NCBI RefSeq assembly: GCF_042649125.1
Contig: NZ_JBHRYQ010000001.1
Location: 2,728,001-2,792,000, forward strand
Direction: 5' to 3'
Length of the DNA: 64,000 bases
From: Leadbetterella lacunae
GTDB lineage: Bacteria > Bacteroidota > Bacteroidia > Cytophagales > Spirosomataceae
Every line of letters begins with the position of its first letter. Position 1 is the stretch's first letter. Made by a program: the position numbers and the translations under genes. The notes below the pieces were generated by a model. It saw only the letters and a list, made by a program, of their open reading frames with translations. It made no database searches and was not told where the DNA came from. This document shows positions 37,449 to 45,640 of this stretch, one piece after another.

Positions 37449-37645
37449 ATCTAGTCCTCCACTCAGCCGAGCAGCCATAGAACCCCAATAAACCGCAAGA
37501 CGCTATCAGGATTAGGATACAGATACAAAACGATAAAGAACCCCAAACTTTGCCCTACCAAATAAAGCAGTTTTTAAACACGCATACTTCCCATACATTC
37601 CCCCGCTCCGCTTAATACCAACACCAAGCTGAGCGGCTTATTTTA

Positions 37646-37905
37646 AAACCAAAAAACCCAGCAAAACTCACAAACTTTACCGATAAATCAATAGTGGATG
37701 AGTTCTGATTTATTATTTGAGAAAATGGTGTAAATTGGGGTGCGAATGCAAGAGGAGTGATTTTGATAGATTAACATAATAAACTATCTGGCAATAAATA
37801 CTTATAAATCCATATATTACTTAAAACTAAATACTTAATAAAAAAACAAACAATAAAGATATAGATGTTACTTTGGAAAATATGGGGTAGGACTATGTAA
37901 TCAGA
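37646..37905. repeat. Dispersed repeat family A, copy 1 (divergent)
   Basis: First of five copies. It keeps the entry ACCGATAAATCAATAG, then GTGTAAATTG, AATACTTATAAA, GATGTTAC and a closing G-rich GGGGTAGGACTATG. It is far more divergent than copies 2-4. It lies between the aldolase gene and the DUF4393 gene, ending about 20 bp before the latter. The 200 bp before it (37449-37645) have no visible gene. Confidence 0.8.
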
Positions 37906-37925
37906 TATTTTAAAACAAACAACTT

Positions 37926-38714
37926 ATGACTAATGACCCTCAAAATTCAAATGAAATAATAAATGAAATAAAAGCATTAACTCCTGAAGTGTATAAAGAC
38001 ATTGCAAAGCCTGTACTTCAAGAAGTGGGAAGTGTTGCTGGTAGATCAACTAAAGCTTTATTAGCACCTTTAAGAGGTTTATTATGGGGTTGGGAAAGAA
38101 TTGAAGAATTTGTTGAAAGTGAAGTAAAGAAACGGTTAGACAAAATACCTGAGGAAAAGAGAAAATCACCCGAACCTGAAATTGCTGTTCCATTGATACA
38201 AGCACTGACTTACACAGCCCAAAATGAAACACTGAGAGAAATGTATATTAATTTACTTGCGAATTCTATGAATTCAGACAAAATTAATTTAGTACATCCA
38301 TCCTTTGTAGAAATCATTAAGCAAATGAACTCTTTAGATGCTAAAGTATTTGACGAACTTGCTAAGTCAAATGCGTATCAAAAAATTATAAATCCAAAAA
38401 TTATGCTAAAAGGACAAGATAGATTCATTTCTAATGCTACACCTGAATGGTATGCTGGATGGTCAATTGAAGGCTATACTGAATTTGATGTTTCTTCTAG
38501 TATGATAAGATTAAGAAAATTTGGTCTAATTGAACTTATGTTTGATAGAATAACAGATAATGACTACACCAACATCAAGAGTACGCCTTTCTTACTATCA
38601 ATATTGAATAAATATCAAATTGCAAATAGCGATACAGAGTTAGTAATTGAAGGGACAGAAAGTATAGTTTACGTTAATGAATACGGTAATCAATTTAAAG
38701 ATGCTTGCAAATAA
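37926..38714 (+). CDS. DUF4393 / Abi-alpha-like protein
   Basis: A 262-residue protein of the DUF4393 type, annotated elsewhere as Abi-alpha. Seen: the N-terminal helix LLAPLRGLLWGWERIEEF, a coiled-coil-like stretch ending in RLDKIPEEKRKSPEPEIAVP, the typical phrase ALTYTAQNETLREMYINLLA, and HPSFVEIIKQMNSLDAKVF. The family is linked by name to phage abortive infection, but its mechanism is unknown to me. Base composition is clearly more AT-rich than in the sugar genes to the left. It is the first gene of the accessory region, preceded by repeat A copy 1 and followed by a family C repeat. Confidence 0.75.
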   Translation: MTNDPQNSNEIINEIKALTPEVYKDIAKPVLQEVGSVAGRSTKALLAPLRGLLWGWERIEEFVESEVKKRLDKIPEEKRKSPEPEIAVPLIQALTYTAQNETLREMYINLLANSMNSDKINLVHPSFVEIIKQMNSLDAKVFDELAKSNAYQKIINPKIMLKGQDRFISNATPEWYAGWSIEGYTEFDVSSSMIRLRKFGLIELMFDRITDNDYTNIKSTPFLLSILNKYQIANSDTELVIEGTESIVYVNEYGNQFKDACK

Positions 38715-38749
38715 AAATATAAGGTAATAGCTGTTTTTAGTTAGCTAAA

Positions 38750-38868
38750 GTTTAGTAAAATTGCCGTTTTAAATCAAGTTTTCATCGAGCTGAAATTTGA
38801 AAGTTTACAAACTTCAAGTCATCACATATCAGCAAAAAATTTCCATTCATCTGAAATAATAAGCAATT
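38750..38868. repeat. Inter-cassette repeat family C, copy 1
   Basis: This gap between the DUF4393 gene and the next gene resembles 46715-46873. Shared blocks are ATCAAGTTTTC, AGCNGAAATNTGAA, a GTTAC/GTTTAC-AACTT core and AGTCATC/AGCCATC, followed by AAATTCC/AATTTCC. Such a match between gaps of unrelated genes suggests an element that travels with the genes. Confidence 0.6.
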
Positions 38869-39912
38869 ATGACAATAGTCCCAATAGATTTTGAAGTAGA
38901 AGATGGTTGCGAAATTTCTGATTTATTAGAAAGAACAACCAATAATGGAATTGTTTCTGTTAAGTGGAAAACACTTAATATTGAAATTCTATTTACAGAT
39001 TCCGAAGAGAATCAATATTGGCCTAATGTTGATGATATTAAAAAACACACTTCAAATTTTAAATTATACAAGAAACTTGGATTTACTATTGATAATTATA
39101 GTGAATTCTTGATAGTTGCGTTTGACTGGAAGCATGTTCCAAAAATTATCATTGAAGATAATAACGGAGTTGAAATCACAATTGGAGAGTTGACTCCCAT
39201 TGGACATTATATTTTTGATATTTTTCATGAATATAGGTACCATGGTGATTTTGAATACTTTCAATCTATCAGAATCTATGGTTGTGATTCCGAAAATGTT
39301 GAGGTAGTGTTGCTTAATGTATTAAATAAATTGATTTTTGAATATAATTTCTCTTTCAATCTACTCTCATTAGATATACCAGATTATGAATATCCTGAAG
39401 AAAAAAGAGAAGACGAAGTCAAAATTGAAAAGATAAAGTTAAAAACGAATTTTGATCTTATTCCCAACAGATTTTTTTATAAAGGGCTTAAAGAAAATGA
39501 CAGTTCAAATGCCTTCTTAGATTTTTATAGAATATTAGAATATTACTCAATAATCATACTAGAAAGTGATGTAGATAAATTAAGAAATGATTCTACAATC
39601 TCAAAAAGGGAATTTGTTCTTAAAATGAATAGAATCACAAATGACAATGAAAAAGCATTATTGGGTAAATTAATTGACAGAATATCAGATTCTATATTAT
39701 TAAAACATTGTGAGAACCAAGGTTTAATAGACAAAGATAAACCAGAGTTGCTCGCTACTAAATTATATGAATTTAGAAATTCGATTGTGCATTCAAAAAT
39801 GAATCAAAAGCTAATGCCAATCGATATATCGATTTTAGAGACTGATGAAAAATTAGAAAAGTGGGAATTTGTTTGTCGCGATTTAGCACATAAGGCAATG
39901 AATAAAACTTAA
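38869..39912 (+). CDS. Uncharacterised protein with C-terminal HEPN-type Rx4H motif
   Basis: A 347-residue soluble protein that I do not recognise by name. The N-terminal two thirds (residues 1-200) look beta-rich with many acidic residues. The C-terminal part from about residue 213 is helical: FLDFYRILEYYSIIILE, then at residues 301-310 EFRNSIVHSK. RNSIVH is an Rx4H motif with Asn after Arg, the hallmark of HEPN ribonucleases, and the first helix has the spacing seen in HEPN proteins of ApeA-like defence genes. A role as an RNase effector is therefore plausible, but rests on this motif only. It is not within 4 bp of any gene and looks like a stand-alone cassette. A decayed 60-codon frame downstream (39923-40105) is not taken as a gene. 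Confidence 0.6.
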   Translation: MTIVPIDFEVEDGCEISDLLERTTNNGIVSVKWKTLNIEILFTDSEENQYWPNVDDIKKHTSNFKLYKKLGFTIDNYSEFLIVAFDWKHVPKIIIEDNNGVEITIGELTPIGHYIFDIFHEYRYHGDFEYFQSIRIYGCDSENVEVVLLNVLNKLIFEYNFSFNLLSLDIPDYEYPEEKREDEVKIEKIKLKTNFDLIPNRFFYKGLKENDSSNAFLDFYRILEYYSIIILESDVDKLRNDSTISKREFVLKMNRITNDNEKALLGKLIDRISDSILLKHCENQGLIDKDKPELLATKLYEFRNSIVHSKMNQKLMPIDISILETDEKLEKWEFVCRDLAHKAMNKT

Positions 39913-40168
39913 TAAAAACGAAATGCCAACAAATTACATATTATATAATGTGCTCAGTGGTTTAGCACCATCGTATATCCACCTTTGCTCTAGGCATTTC
40001 CCAACCAGTGAACTTCATGCAAAACCATTTATAAAATGCAATTTGCCAATAGCGGTAACACGTGATAAAATTCACCCGTCTCCAGAATGGATTACCCAAT
40101 TATAAAAACATTTGAATTCGTAAAAATTTACCGTTCAGTTTCATTTAACTATTAAAAAAATAAAAGAT

Positions 40169-40891
40169 ATGGCAAGATGTACAGCACCAAGAAATGGCCA
40201 TCGGACAACAAGCGGGCGAGAAGCATGCCCTGCATGCGGTGGTAGGGATTACCGGGGATATAGCAGTAATCAATACAATTCATATTCGTCTCGGCCAAGC
40301 TACTCCTCAGGAAGTGGTGGTGGAGGAGGCAAAAGTAGCGGTAGTAACAGAAGCGTAAAGCCAAGTTGGTCGCAAACAGGTTCCTCCATTTTTTATACGC
40401 CTGCTGAGGTTCAGACACTCACACCAATTCGTGAAACATTTGAGCACCGAGCGACTATGCCTGCCCTTAGGGATATTTTTCTCTGCCACGCATGGGACGA
40501 CCGGCAAGGTTCTGCCAATGAACTGTACAATTTACTTATATCGAAAGGTGTCTCTGTATGGTTTAGCGAAAAAGATGTTAGTCTAGGACAACCTTTGATG
40601 CGAGCAATTGACAAAGGCTTAGCGAACTCACGAATTGGATTAGTGCTCGTTACTCCCGCATTTCTTCTTCGCCTACCAAAAGAAGGAATTGCAGACAAAG
40701 AACTATCTGCTTTACTTCATCGTAATCAACTTGTTCCAATTGTACATAACACCACTTATGAGGCTCTTCGAGAAGTTAGCCCTTTACTGGGCTCCAGAAG
40801 CGGCTTGGATACTTCAGAAGAATCATTATCGGACATTGCTGCCAAACTTGCCGAATTAGTTGCATTCAACCCTACCTGTGAAAATTCATAA
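40169..40891 (+). CDS. Zinc-ribbon plus TIR-domain protein
   Basis: A 240-residue protein with three parts. Residues 1-25 contain Cys4, His11, Cys20 and Cys23 (CPACGGR), a likely zinc-binding knuckle. Residues 30-70 are a Gly/Ser/Tyr-rich linker. Residues 100-235 are a TIR domain: RDIFLCHAWDD starts strand A, GVSVWFSEKDVSLGQ holds the BB-loop region, and ADKELSALLHR carries Glu178, the likely catalytic Glu of NAD-cleaving TIRs. Bacterial TIR domains usually cleave NAD+ or make signalling nucleotides in phage defence. No partner sensor gene such as an Argonaute, SIR2-like or STAND protein is adjacent, so what activates it is open. Neighbours are HEPN-like and amidohydrolase cassettes. Confidence 0.8.
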   Translation: MARCTAPRNGHRTTSGREACPACGGRDYRGYSSNQYNSYSSRPSYSSGSGGGGGKSSGSNRSVKPSWSQTGSSIFYTPAEVQTLTPIRETFEHRATMPALRDIFLCHAWDDRQGSANELYNLLISKGVSVWFSEKDVSLGQPLMRAIDKGLANSRIGLVLVTPAFLLRLPKEGIADKELSALLHRNQLVPIVHNTTYEALREVSPLLGSRSGLDTSEESLSDIAAKLAELVAFNPTCENS

Positions 40892-41148
40892 AAATTTCAC
40901 AAGTTGGTTTTGTAGTACTCCTTTCATTGGCATGTTCCTATTGGTATGTCGAAGCTAGATACAATAGAATTTCCAATCCTATTGTTAGCCCTTGTCAGAC
41001 CTGCACTTCCGAATCTGTCTCTAGGCAAAGATTTAGATTCCGGTAGAATCCCGTAAAGTCAGGACATGTTTTAATACCTACTTCACCGAAGTCTGTATAT
41101 GTTGTTATTGTTTGTTTTACTATGAGCATAGCCACAGAGTCAGAATAA
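40888..41148 (+). pseudogene. Decayed small secreted/membrane ORF behind the TIR gene
   Basis: One frame, entered at ATAAAA overlapping the TIR stop, reads KISQVGFVVLLSLACSYWYV, a lipoprotein-like signal, and continues for 52 codons to TAG at 41044. The same frame goes on (NPVKSGHVLIPTSPKSVYVV) to TAA at 41146. There is no ATG; the ATA at 40888 stands where ATG would be expected. I read it as a remnant gene or an undetected start. The rest of the 578-bp gap before the amidohydrolase shows no clear gene; GTTAGGC occurs at 41257. Confidence 0.35.
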
Positions 41149-41469
41149 ACAGCGTGGCTATGCATGGCTGAGACCCGCAACCCGAATTTTTCAAACAACT
41201 GAATCACATTTGCCACCTACTAAACTCGCAACAGCCACTCCCCTGCTTACAGAACGGTTAGGCCAAGGCTTTCACCCTTTGGATAATTCTTTTTTTGGAT
41301 ATAAATTTGCCATTCAGGACACACTCAGCGTGTATAAGAAATAGTGGCTTGAGTGCTAAATCAAAGGTCAATGCTTTTAATAAAAGTCAGTGTCAGCCCG
41401 AAAGTGAAGTGCTTTTAATCCACTACTTCTCTTATAACCAAGCCGATAGCTCTACCCTAAAAAAAGATT

Positions 41470-42783
41470 ATGAATAAAAAATTATTAATTTGTTTAGTTC
41501 TAATATTTAATTTTTACTTTGCCTCGGGACAAGAAATTAATTTAGCAATAACGAATTGCAATATTATCACGATGAATTCCGACAGGGTTCTAAAAAATAA
41601 AACTATTTTAATTTCAGGAGACAAAATCCACTCGATTGTAAGTAGTGCTAATTGGAAAAACACCAATAACATTAAAACTATTGATGCTACTAATAAATTC
41701 GTTATTCCTGCATTAGTTGATATGCACATACATTCAAACGCATATATTGATGAGTTTTCAATGCCGATGTTTTTAAAGCACGGAATTACTACTGTGCGTG
41801 TAATGGCAGGAAATACATACATATTAAATAAGAGAGATAGCGTAAAAAATAATCTTTTGCCTAATTATCCTGATATATTTGTTGCATCTGAACTGATTGA
41901 TGGCGACCCTCCTTCATTTGGAAATGACCATGTAGGACCAATCGTCACAGATGCTAGCGACATTCAAAAAAAGATTGATGAGCAAATGCAAAGTGGGTAC
42001 GATTTTATTAAAATGTATAGCAGACTAAATAAAGATGTTTTTCAAACAGGATTAAAGTATTGCAAAACCCAAAAAATCAAGTCTACACACCATATGCCTA
42101 CCTCTATTGATAAAGAAGATTACTTTACCAAATTCACTGGAGAGATACAGCATTTAAGTGGTTATGCAAGATACTCTACTAAATATGATACCTTACCAAA
42201 AAGCGTTTTACTGAAAAATTACGACGTTCCTTTTGATCAAATTTCCGCCCAAGATATTGATGAAAAAAAATTGCGTAGAGCTATTACTAAAACTATTAAA
42301 TACAAAATATGGAATTGTCCCACGCTTGTTCTCTTTTACAATCAAACAGATTCTCTTTTCTGTAAATCAATACTTGAAAACAAAATTGGTGAAGGATTAA
42401 ATGAACTATTGGGTTGGTGGCAAAGCGTAGGTTATGGAGGTTCAGAAAAAATAGAAAATTATAATAATTTCCAATTGCAAACGGTCAATCTACTGAATAA
42501 AAAAGGAGGTTTACTATTAGCAGGAACTGATTTTCCAAATCCTTGGCTTGTTCCTGGATTATCTCTGCACCAAGAACTTGAAAGGTTTGTAGCTGCCGGA
42601 TTAAGTAATTTCGAGGCATTAAAAACAGCAACTATTAACCCTGCAAAATGGTTTGGAAATAATTATATTAAGGGTACTATAGAAAAGAACAAACAAGCGG
42701 ACTTGTTGATTTTAGAAGACAATCCACTTGTTGATATAAAAAACACCCAAAAAATTTATAAGGTTATATATAAAGGGGAATAA
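41470..42783 (+). CDS. Secreted amidohydrolase-superfamily metal-dependent hydrolase
   Basis: A 437-residue protein with signal peptide (cleavage near YFASGQ). Seen: the small beta-sandwich start LAITNCNIITMNSDRVLKNK, the metal motif HxH as DMHIHSN (His86, His88), a possible bridging Lys in DFIKMYS, His in STHHMPTS, His in IQHLSGY, catalytic Asp in AGTDFPNP, and the closing sandwich QADLLILEDNPLVDI. This is the imidazolonepropionase/prolidase-like branch. Substrate unknown: peptides, lactones or cyclic amides are all possible. It stands alone in the accessory region. Confidence 0.85.
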   Translation: MNKKLLICLVLIFNFYFASGQEINLAITNCNIITMNSDRVLKNKTILISGDKIHSIVSSANWKNTNNIKTIDATNKFVIPALVDMHIHSNAYIDEFSMPMFLKHGITTVRVMAGNTYILNKRDSVKNNLLPNYPDIFVASELIDGDPPSFGNDHVGPIVTDASDIQKKIDEQMQSGYDFIKMYSRLNKDVFQTGLKYCKTQKIKSTHHMPTSIDKEDYFTKFTGEIQHLSGYARYSTKYDTLPKSVLLKNYDVPFDQISAQDIDEKKLRRAITKTIKYKIWNCPTLVLFYNQTDSLFCKSILENKIGEGLNELLGWWQSVGYGGSEKIENYNNFQLQTVNLLNKKGGLLLAGTDFPNPWLVPGLSLHQELERFVAAGLSNFEALKTATINPAKWFGNNYIKGTIEKNKQADLLILEDNPLVDIKNTQKIYKVIYKGE

Positions 42784-42847
42784 GGCTTCAGCCAACATTT
42801 AGCAAAGTAGGAGAAAGCCGATTTGTCGGACCACGCTGACCGCAATT

Positions 42848-43045
42848 AAAGTTTGGGAGCTTTTAATTAAAACAACTCAAACTTTACCAATAAGTACAGC
42901 TTATGCGGTGTGAACTGGAATTGGAGCAGTTGGAACTGTTTTGGTAGGAATTTTGGGATTTAAATAGCTCGCTTTTTTTTTGCGATTGGTTTTTATTACA
43001 ACTTTAATAGGGTCTATAATCGGACTAAAAGCAGTTTCGCACTAG
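42848..43045 (+). pseudogene. Remnant of an SMR-family (SugE/EmrE-like) small multidrug efflux gene
   Basis: One frame reads KVWELLIKTTQTLPISTAYAV, then TGA at 42911, then TGIGAVGTVLVGILGFK, then TAG at 42965, then LAFFLRLVFITTLIGSIIGL and ends at 43043. This is the C-terminal 60 or so residues of an SMR pump, where the usual Trp of AYAVWTGIGA has become TGA. The N-terminal half is missing. The following 260 bp (43046-43308) are A-rich and show no gene. Confidence 0.8.
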
Positions 43046-43308
43046 ATAAAACTGACCAATCACAAGAATACCAGCCACCAACAAATAAGCTTTAATAGTG
43101 GCAAACGGCAAAGCGATAAGACCAATCTAGCCACAAATAGGTCAGTCAACCAATCAAAATTTATACTTGATTAAGCACGAAACCTCCAAACTCATAAACA
43201 ACAGCACCAAAAAACAAACCAACCCATAAATATTCTAAGATTATACCCAACAGGTAAACCTTTCTTTGAAAAAAATCCTTGTAATTTCATTATAGACAAT
43301 TACTGATA

Positions 43309-43600
43309 TCCGAATAAAAATAAATAAATTTTGTTCATTATATCAGCCAGCACTGTTTGAACGCAATCGAAATTCTTTATCGAAAACACTCCTAACTTAA
43401 ACTACTGATTAAAAGAATTTTGAGTGCGTGAGTTTGCTGGATGCTATTTTTTTTGCTTCGTTTTTTTTTGAAAAAAAAATGAAGGCCTAGGCGGCAGCCG
43501 ACACAAAGTAAATAGGGGGTCATTTTTACTCAAGGCAAAAAAAATAGCTTGAATGGTAATTCGAGGCCAATTTGTTTCTAAAATATACTTTAGTCAGACG
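43309..43600. repeat. Dispersed repeat family B, copy 2, with a thioredoxin 3'-end remnant
   Basis: This matches 58389-58735, including GCACTGTTTGAACGCAATCG, the AAAAGAATTTTGAGTGCGTG arm, GGCCTAGGCGGCAGCCGACA and TACTTTAGTC. Just before it, TTACTGATATCCGAATAA corresponds to TTACTGGTATCTGAATAA, the last codons of the thioredoxin gene before copy 3. So the two copies share more than the repeat. Confidence 0.85.
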
Positions 43601-43664
43601 CCGTTAATAGACAATTCCATTTTTTAGGTGTAGTTAAATCAAAATTATTCGTTCGTAAAGCATT

Positions 43665-44357
43665 ATGAAAGACCAATTGCAAACAGCAACTCAGATAAAA
43701 CGTGTCACGCAGTTTCAGGACCTGGTGTCGGAGCCTTTTAGTGGCAACGTAAATGCCATGTGTTGGTCGCGTGAACTTGTTGGAGATTTTGCTGAGATTG
43801 TAAATAAAGTAGAACTGACGGATAACATTACGGTATTGGAAGAAGCCGAACTGCGTGAATTAGACTTGAGCGAAGCCGGGCAACTCGCCCGCGAAATCCT
43901 TTTGCATGACATGCAGCTTTTGACCGCCCACGGTGCTGCTCCTACGCTAAATGTGATCAAATACTACGAGCGAGACGACTCCTTTCCGCTTTTCCCTACC
44001 GACGTATATTCGTATCATGTAGACCGATCGCCTGTGGCTACCGACACATTTTTGTGCACCTATTTCGGTGAGGCAAGCGATATTTTACCAAATAATGAAG
44101 CCATTCAAAAAATATTAATTCCCGAGTTAAGAACAGAACTCAAAAAACTATTCGACGGCCCAGAGGCAGACTTTGCGTCATTTTTAAGTGAGAACTTCTT
44201 TGACTTACACTATCAGGCTTTGCCAAATGCTCGCCCAATAAACTTAGGAATCGGTAATTTGTGGCGGTTGGCGGTGGATCATCCTGAAAGCAAAGTGCTG
44301 CCCTGCGTACACCGTGCCCCAGCTGAAAAAACCAACCGCTTGCTACTCATTTGTTGA
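43665..44357 (+). CDS. DUF1826-like protein with a double-stranded beta-helix metal motif
   Basis: A 230-residue cytoplasmic protein that resembles DUF1826 proteins around YSYHVDRSPVATDTFLCTYF and CVHRAPAEKTNRLLLIC. His118-x-Asp120, His216 and Arg225 have the order of iron- and 2-oxoglutarate-binding residues in jelly-roll dioxygenases. This is my inference from motif order, not an established function. DUF1826 genes often lie near zinc or metal homeostasis genes in other bacteria, which is not the case here. Base composition is closer to the native genes than to the AT-rich cassettes. Confidence 0.6.
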   Translation: MKDQLQTATQIKRVTQFQDLVSEPFSGNVNAMCWSRELVGDFAEIVNKVELTDNITVLEEAELRELDLSEAGQLAREILLHDMQLLTAHGAAPTLNVIKYYERDDSFPLFPTDVYSYHVDRSPVATDTFLCTYFGEASDILPNNEAIQKILIPELRTELKKLFDGPEADFASFLSENFFDLHYQALPNARPINLGIGNLWRLAVDHPESKVLPCVHRAPAEKTNRLLLIC

Positions 44358-44659
44358 CTAGCCCGTAAATTTCCTTTGTTTCAAATTTTTATTGACCAAG
44401 TTCACTCGTGTTTATCTTTAAAGCTCTTTAAGGTTTTCAGGGTAAAAGTTCATCCACAAAACCACTGAAACAAATTCAAAACCTGTAACCTGAAAAAGCC
44501 AAAACACACCGCTGTCGAGTTATGGTATAGTACCATACTTACCGTTTTTAAACAATAAAAATCATATTGGGGTAATAAAAGAGTAGCCTAGGTTAATCTA
44601 TGATTAATGAGCTGCCTATTTATTTAGTCGCTTTGTATCACGTTAGTTCAACCTCATAT
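44358..44659. other. Gene-free stretch before the sulfatase remnant
   Basis: These 302 bp hold no coding frame that I trust. The one clear signal is a perfect palindrome at 44521-44537, listed separately. Confidence 0.5.
44521..44537. promoter_or_regulatory. 17-bp perfect palindrome resembling an HxlR operator
   Basis: TATGGTA and TACCATA flank TAG. Just after it comes CTTACC, so the block ATACTTACC resembles the ATACTTACTT of the HxlR operator at 60143-60176. It lies about 120 bp before a gene remnant and may be an orphan operator. Confidence 0.45.
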
Positions 44660-45003
44660 ATGAAAAAAATCGTTTTAACACTTCTGATGGCGATGCCATT
44701 GTTAGGCTTTTCTCAAAAGCAGCCTAACATCATTTTGCTTTTTGCTGACTACGCCGACTTTGGTTTTCAGGGAAGCAAAGAAATCAAAACTCCCAACCTC
44801 GACAACCTCGCCAAACAAAGTATGCGATGCAAGCAGGCCTACGTTTCTGACCCAACGTGCGGCCCTTCACGAGCAGGCCTTTTAACTGGAAAATACCAGC
44901 AGCGTTTTGGTTTTGAAGAAAACAATGTGCCCGGCTACATGAGTGCAGTCTCAGCCGCAGATGGCATAGAAATGGGCTTGCCCGTAGAAGAAAAAACATA
45001 CAC
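44660..45003 (+). pseudogene. N-terminal fragment of an S1 sulfatase
   Basis: A signal peptide (MKKIVLTLLMAMPLLGFSQ) leads into KQPNIILLFADYADFGFQGS and the formylglycine site TCGPSRAGLLTGKYQQRFG with Cys67. After about GLPVEEKTY the sulfatase similarity ends, some 110 residues in, where a full enzyme has about 450-500. The frame then runs briefly into foreign DNA and stops at 45025. The break coincides with the start of an AraC-type helix-turn-helix fragment, so a deletion has joined two unrelated genes. The usual double Asp of the metal motif is Asp-Tyr here. Confidence 0.85.
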
Positions 45004-45291
45004 CTCAACTACCACAAAAACCTGAGTGTGGCCCAACTGGCAGCAGAAGTCCACATAAACGAGGACTATTTTAGTAGGCTGTTTAAGAAAGTGACGGGCT
45101 TTTTGCCCAATGCTTACCTCTCCAAAGTGAGGCTCGAGAAGGCCCAACAGCTGCTGCTATTCTCTGACGAGTCGGTGACCGAAATAGCCTACAAATCAGG
45201 ATTTAACAACCGCACGTACTTTGCGAAGGTATTTAAAGAAGCCACCAACAAAAGCCCCAAAGAATATAGAATGCGGGAGGAGATTGGATAA
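44998..45291 (+). pseudogene. C-terminal AraC-type DNA-binding fragment
   Basis: The frame IHLNYHKNLSVAQLAAEVHI continues through YFSRLFKKVTGFLPNAYLSK to KSGFNNRTYFAKVFKEATNK and SPKEYRMREEIG. This is a nearly complete AraC double helix-turn-helix, as at the end of hybrid two-component sensors or AraC regulators, without any sensor part. It has no start of its own except GTG at 45028 in mid-domain. It is joined directly to the sulfatase fragment. A sensor of this type next to a sulfatase suggests that a second sulfated-glycan locus once stood here. Confidence 0.8.
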
Positions 45292-45344
45292 TAGTTTTTT
45301 TTGAAAGATTTTATAAATCATTTGGGTAACGAAACAGAGTAAGC

Positions 45345-45497
45345 CGAACCACCTACGAAACACGCAAAATACAGGCAGATTTTGCCTGGCAACCCAGATT
45401 TTATGATATTATTATTAGAAATGAAGAATCATATTTTAGGATTTCGGAATATATAAAAAACAACCCCTCAAAATGGCAAAAGGATGGATTTCGGTAG
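45345..45497 (+). pseudogene. C-terminal remnant of a REP-associated (IS200-like) Y1 transposase
   Basis: A frame without start reads TRKIQADFAWQPRFYDIIIR, then NEESYFRISEYIKNNPSKW and ends KDGFR-stop at 45495. The phrase of an aromatic pair with DxxIR, then IxEYIxNNPxKW, is the usual end of RAYT transposases of the Y1_Tnp group. The catalytic HUH and Tyr parts are missing. It lies between the AraC fragment and the TrpF-like gene and marks old mobile-element activity. Confidence 0.7.
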
Positions 45498-45640
45498 GTG
45501 TGTGAAAACATTTACAAAAAAACAGAAAGTGGCTTTTAGTATATTTGTAACTCCGTGTTATTAAAGATTAAAAAAAATAGCGGATATTGATTTTTAGACC
45601 TAGAAATAGAAAAAAAGCAAACATAAACCCTAACAAAACC

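Noticed and set aside
39923..40105. 60-codon + strand gene behind the HEPN-like gene
   Set aside because: It starts in a gap with CCAACAAATTACATATTATA, which resembles other gaps of the region, and the product resembles no protein; more likely non-coding gap sequence.
42911..42913. TGA read as Trp (recoding)
   Set aside because: Many intact genes in the window end in TGA, and the same frame has a second stop; a pseudogene is simpler.
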